Positions 61,010-64,000 of a DNA stretch of 64,000 nt are shown here, one piece after another (position 1 is the stretch's first letter; each line of letters begins with the position of its first letter). The notes below the pieces were generated by a model. That model saw only the letters and a list, made by a program, of their open reading frames with translations. It had not been told where the DNA came from and ran no database searches. The position numbers and the translations under genes are program-made. This DNA comes from Fidelibacterota bacterium (GTDB lineage: Bacteria > Fidelibacterota > Marinisomatia > SCGC-AAA003-L08 > JACNLC01): NCBI GenBank assembly GCA_013204025.1, contig JABMOW010000107.1:62001-126000 (forward strand). The letters run 5' to 3'.

Positions 61010-61729
61010 TTGTCGTCTGAAATTCGGACTTCCGATTCTGTGATCCTGTCTGTTCAACATGTGGCAAAATCGTTTCACCACAAAAAAATTCTGAAAGATG
61101 TTTCTTTTCAACTTTCGGGAGCATCTGCATCTGTTCTGATCGGCCCCAATGGTGTGGGGAAAACCACGCTTCTGAAAACACTGGCCGGTGTCATGCGGCC
61201 GGACTCCGGAGAAGCACATCTGGTGAGTCTCCCCCTGTTTACCGAAAACTTCTCACATAGAAAACATCTAATCTACTGGTCCCATCAATCCTTGTTTTAC
61301 CCTGCATTTTCAGGGATGGAGAATATTCGATTTTTCTTGTCGCTCCGAAATCAAAGCATTCATGACCAGAAAATTATTGAGCAGTTGGATTACTTTGGAT
61401 TACTCCCACAGATCAATGATCCGGTTCGGATTTATAGTGCTGGCATGTTACAACGTCTCACTATGATCAAAATGATCCTTTCGGATTGGAAGTTGGCATT
61501 AATGGATGAGCCTACCTCTGCGTTGGACGTAGACGGATTAGATCATCTAAACCACCTGATGAAACAATGGAAAGAAGATGGACGCGCTCTGCTGTTCTCA
61601 ACTCACGACATTGGGTGGGCTGAATCCTGGGCAGATACCGCGTTGTGCATTCGGAACGGTGTCATTGAGCAGGAAATTTCCTCTCCCAAATTTCAAGACA
61701 TGCATCACTTTCTAAGTGAGAAACGATGA
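61010..61729 (+). CDS. ccmA: Heme exporter ATP-binding protein CcmA
   Basis: VLIGPNGVGKTTLLKTLAGVMRPDSG (Walker A), IYSAGMLQRLTMIKMILSDWKLALMDEPTSALD. Start TTG 61010 or GTG 61040, not the ORF-track 60887. Confidence 0.88.
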   Translation: MSSEIRTSDSVILSVQHVAKSFHHKKILKDVSFQLSGASASVLIGPNGVGKTTLLKTLAGVMRPDSGEAHLVSLPLFTENFSHRKHLIYWSHQSLFYPAFSGMENIRFFLSLRNQSIHDQKIIEQLDYFGLLPQINDPVRIYSAGMLQRLTMIKMILSDWKLALMDEPTSALDVDGLDHLNHLMKQWKEDGRALLFSTHDIGWAESWADTALCIRNGVIEQEISSPKFQDMHHFLSEKR

Positions 61730-62391
61730 CCCTACTCCATTTGATTAAAAAAGAAATTCGTCAGGAGATCCGGGCAAAGGAATCGATCATTTCCATGGTG
61801 GTTTTCGGTACTTCTGTCATCCTACTTTTCTCATTTGCATTTAATGCCACCCCTGCAGAATTCAGTCGGTTTTTACCGGGTCTCATGTGGATGACATTCC
61901 TGTTCGTTTCGGTTCTGGGATTACTTAGAAGTTTTTCCGCCGAAAAAGAGATGGACGCCTATGCAGCATTACTTTCATCGCCCGTTGACAGGGGCAGTAT
62001 TTATCTTGGGAAACTGTTCGCATTTTGGATATTCCTGTTGTTCGCTCAGCTCTTCACGATGCCTCTATTTGCACTCTTCCTCAATTTGAATATTTCAGCT
62101 CATTTCTTCACATTTATGGTTCTGGTTTTGGTGACAGACTGGGCAATCGCAGCTGTGGGCATTATGATATCCGGGATGGGTTTACGTACGCGGATGGGAG
62201 AAGTTTTGGTGCCTGTCCTTATGTTTCCATTATTATCGCCTGTTTTGATTTCAGCCACGAAGGTGACACACACCATTGTCAGCGGATCAACCCTCGCGGG
62301 CACGAATTTCTGGATGATGATCCTTTTCACGTTTGCCGTCGTGTTTACTGCGACGGGATATTTAACTTTTGGCGCAATTTCGGAGGAATAA
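61726..62391 (+). CDS. ccmB: Heme exporter permease CcmB
   Basis: LIKKEIRQEIRAKESIISMVVFGTSVILLFSFAF; SPVDRGSIYLGKLFAFW; PLLSPVLISATK. Confidence 0.92.
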   Translation: MTLLHLIKKEIRQEIRAKESIISMVVFGTSVILLFSFAFNATPAEFSRFLPGLMWMTFLFVSVLGLLRSFSAEKEMDAYAALLSSPVDRGSIYLGKLFAFWIFLLFAQLFTMPLFALFLNLNISAHFFTFMVLVLVTDWAIAAVGIMISGMGLRTRMGEVLVPVLMFPLLSPVLISATKVTHTIVSGSTLAGTNFWMMILFTFAVVFTATGYLTFGAISEE

Positions 62392-63065
62392 TGACATATT
62401 TCAGCAAAAAAGGAAACGTCCTGCTGGCTATAATTACACTGGTACTGGTTTTGATCGGACTGTGGGCAATCATATTTGTAGCACCCATGATTCCTCAACA
62501 GGAATGGGCACAGCGCATCTTTTATTACCATGTTCCTCTGGCGTGGAACGCTTTTCTGGGGTATATGGGTGTTCTTGTTTTCAGTATCATTTATCTAGTG
62601 ACCCGGAAATCTAAATGGGATATTTACGCATTGTCCGCAGCAGAAGTCGGTACTGTATTCTGTCTTCTGATATTGATCACTGGTCCCATTTGGGCAAAAC
62701 CCATCTGGGGAAAAGCCTGGACTTGGGAACCCAGACTCACCACAACGCTGATTCTGTTTTTATTGTATGTGGGATATTTCATGATCCGTGAATTTGGCGG
62801 ACCCTATGAACGCTCAAGTCGGTATGCTGCAGTGCTGGGTATTTTGGCGGCCATCGATATTCCGCTCATTTATTTTGCGGTGGATTTTTGGGCACCGGCT
62901 GTACAGTCACATCCTCAAAGAGATATGTCTGCCCATTCATCCATGGTTCTAAAAATCTTCTTCTTTTCTTTGTTTACCTATACCCTGATCCTGATCAACA
63001 TGTTTAGATATCGAGTACATGTTGGCAAACTTGAACTGCAAAAACTGGAGGAATCTCATGTTTAA
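62391..63065 (+). CDS. ccmC: Heme exporter protein CcmC
   Basis: YYHVPLAWNAFLGYMGVLVFSIIYL; GPIWAKPIWGKAWTWEPRLTTTLILFLLYVGYFMIR. Start ATG 62391. Confidence 0.95.
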   Translation: MTYFSKKGNVLLAIITLVLVLIGLWAIIFVAPMIPQQEWAQRIFYYHVPLAWNAFLGYMGVLVFSIIYLVTRKSKWDIYALSAAEVGTVFCLLILITGPIWAKPIWGKAWTWEPRLTTTLILFLLYVGYFMIREFGGPYERSSRYAAVLGILAAIDIPLIYFAVDFWAPAVQSHPQRDMSAHSSMVLKIFFFSLFTYTLILINMFRYRVHVGKLELQKLEESHV

Positions 63066-63168
63066 AGGCTATTTTATCGCTGTGATCATTTCTGTTTGGG
63101 TGGTCATCTTAGCGTACTTGGGATACATCCGGATAAAGGAAAAGAAAGTTCAATCCAAAGGCAACTAA
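63058..63168 (+). CDS. ccmD: CcmD-like small membrane protein
   Basis: MFKGYFIAVIISVWVVILAYLGYIRIKEKKVQSKGN; 36 aa, one TM, overlapping the end of ccmC; below the ORF-track cutoff. Confidence 0.7.
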   Translation: MFKGYFIAVIISVWVVILAYLGYIRIKEKKVQSKGN

Positions 63169-63413
63169 AATCAGATAAACCTGATTTAATCCTACGCGCA
63201 AGCCACTCGGCACATTGCCGACAAATATCTTTTTCTTAATAATTACTCCAAATATTATACAATCAGTTCAACCTGACAAAACTCTCCATCGAACAATTAC
63301 TCTAAACATAATTATACCGGTTGATACACTGTAACGGCCTTTTATTTATGACATTTTCATAACACGGTGTAAATTATCTAACTTTCAAATTATAAAAATG
63401 GAAATAGATATTC

Positions 63414-64000
63414 GTGTCAGATAAGCAGAAACTTTTTTTGTTAGCTGTTATTATGGGAGTAGTCACAGTATTGGTAACGGCCTTTACATTTTCCCACATG
63501 TACCGAGTTGCCGTTGTCGAAGAGCTGGGTGAATTGCAGGAATCTGCGATGATGCAGGCACGTTTAATTGAAGCAATCTCTCGATTTGATGCAAACTATA
63601 TTCCTGATTATCCACTTGGTGCACGTGAAGCTACTTTATCACAAATTAAAGAAGCTCACCTGAATTATGATGCTTTTGGTAAAAGCCGTGAATTTGTAGC
63701 CGCGATTCTTGATGGAGATACAATCCGATTTATAATTAGCCATAAACAGATTAGACTTGAAAAGCCCATGGCCATCTCAATCAATTCACAGCTCGCAAAA
63801 CCCATGCACCTGGCATTACAAGGATTATCAGGAACGATAATCAGTAACGATTATGATGGAAACAAAGTGCTAGCCGCGTATGAACCTGTAGAATTCCTGG
63901 ATATTGGAATTGTTATACAAGTTGACCAAGCTGAATTCCGCCGACCGTTTATCCGATCAGGTATTTTAATCAGTACCATCTCTCTCATCATTATACTGGC
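63414..64000 (+). CDS. Membrane-anchored sensor protein, N-terminal part (runs off the right edge)
   Basis: GTG start; VSDKQKLFLLAVIMGVVTVLVTAFTFSHMYRVAVVEELGELQESAMMQARLIEAISRFD..., second TM near the edge; extracytoplasmic sensor layout. Confidence 0.6.
   Translation, partial: MSDKQKLFLLAVIMGVVTVLVTAFTFSHMYRVAVVEELGELQESAMMQARLIEAISRFDANYIPDYPLGAREATLSQIKEAHLNYDAFGKSREFVAAILDGDTIRFIISHKQIRLEKPMAISINSQLAKPMHLALQGLSGTIISNDYDGNKVLAAYEPVEFLDIGIVIQVDQAEFRRPFIRSGILISTISLIIIL

Noticed and set aside
60887-61010. N-terminal extension of CcmA in the ORF track
   Set aside because: The extra ~40 aa overlap the zinc-ribbon gene out of frame and do not resemble ABC ATPases; a start at 61010 or 61040 fits better.
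1-64000. CRISPR arrays, rRNA, tRNA genes, transposases, integrase
   Set aside because: No regularly spaced repeats, no recognisable RNA gene sequence, and no transposase or tyrosine-recombinase motifs seen on reading; a covariance-model scan would be needed to exclude small RNAs.

Overview
The 64 kb window is a dense bacterial chromosomal segment from a diderm: LptD, a complete cytochrome c maturation (Ccm) cluster and secreted proteins ending in dockerin-like 'D-x-N-x-DG-x-x-NVLD-(I/V)V' repeats. The last feature is what I associate with Marinimicrobia/Neomarinimicrobiota-type genomes; that placement is inference only. Most of the window is housekeeping: dnaE, proS, recO, typA, mgtE, cysK, glpD, dppBC, lptD and ccmEFH-ABCD. 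Points that stand out: (1) a peroxiredoxin at 606-1061 whose reading frame is interrupted only by an in-frame TGA exactly at the peroxidatic Cys, with a plausible SECIS hairpin just downstream, so probably a selenoprotein missed by ORF calling; (2) an accessory block at ~45.4-55.6 kb, all genes on the minus strand, whose eastern half (49.8-55.5 kb) is punctuated by imperfect palindromes with attC-like RYYYAAC/GTTRRRY ends. It looks like an integron-type cassette array with no integrase in the window, carrying a restriction-modification pair, an Abi-like protein and a CPBP membrane protein; (3) two unrelated proteins (a SpoVG-like protein and the Abi-like protein) ending in an SSB-like acidic 'D/E...IPF' tip; (4) a 193-bp duplication with a premature stop inside a 15-bp direct repeat, and several gene remnants. 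No rRNA, tRNA, CRISPR array or transposase was recognised.
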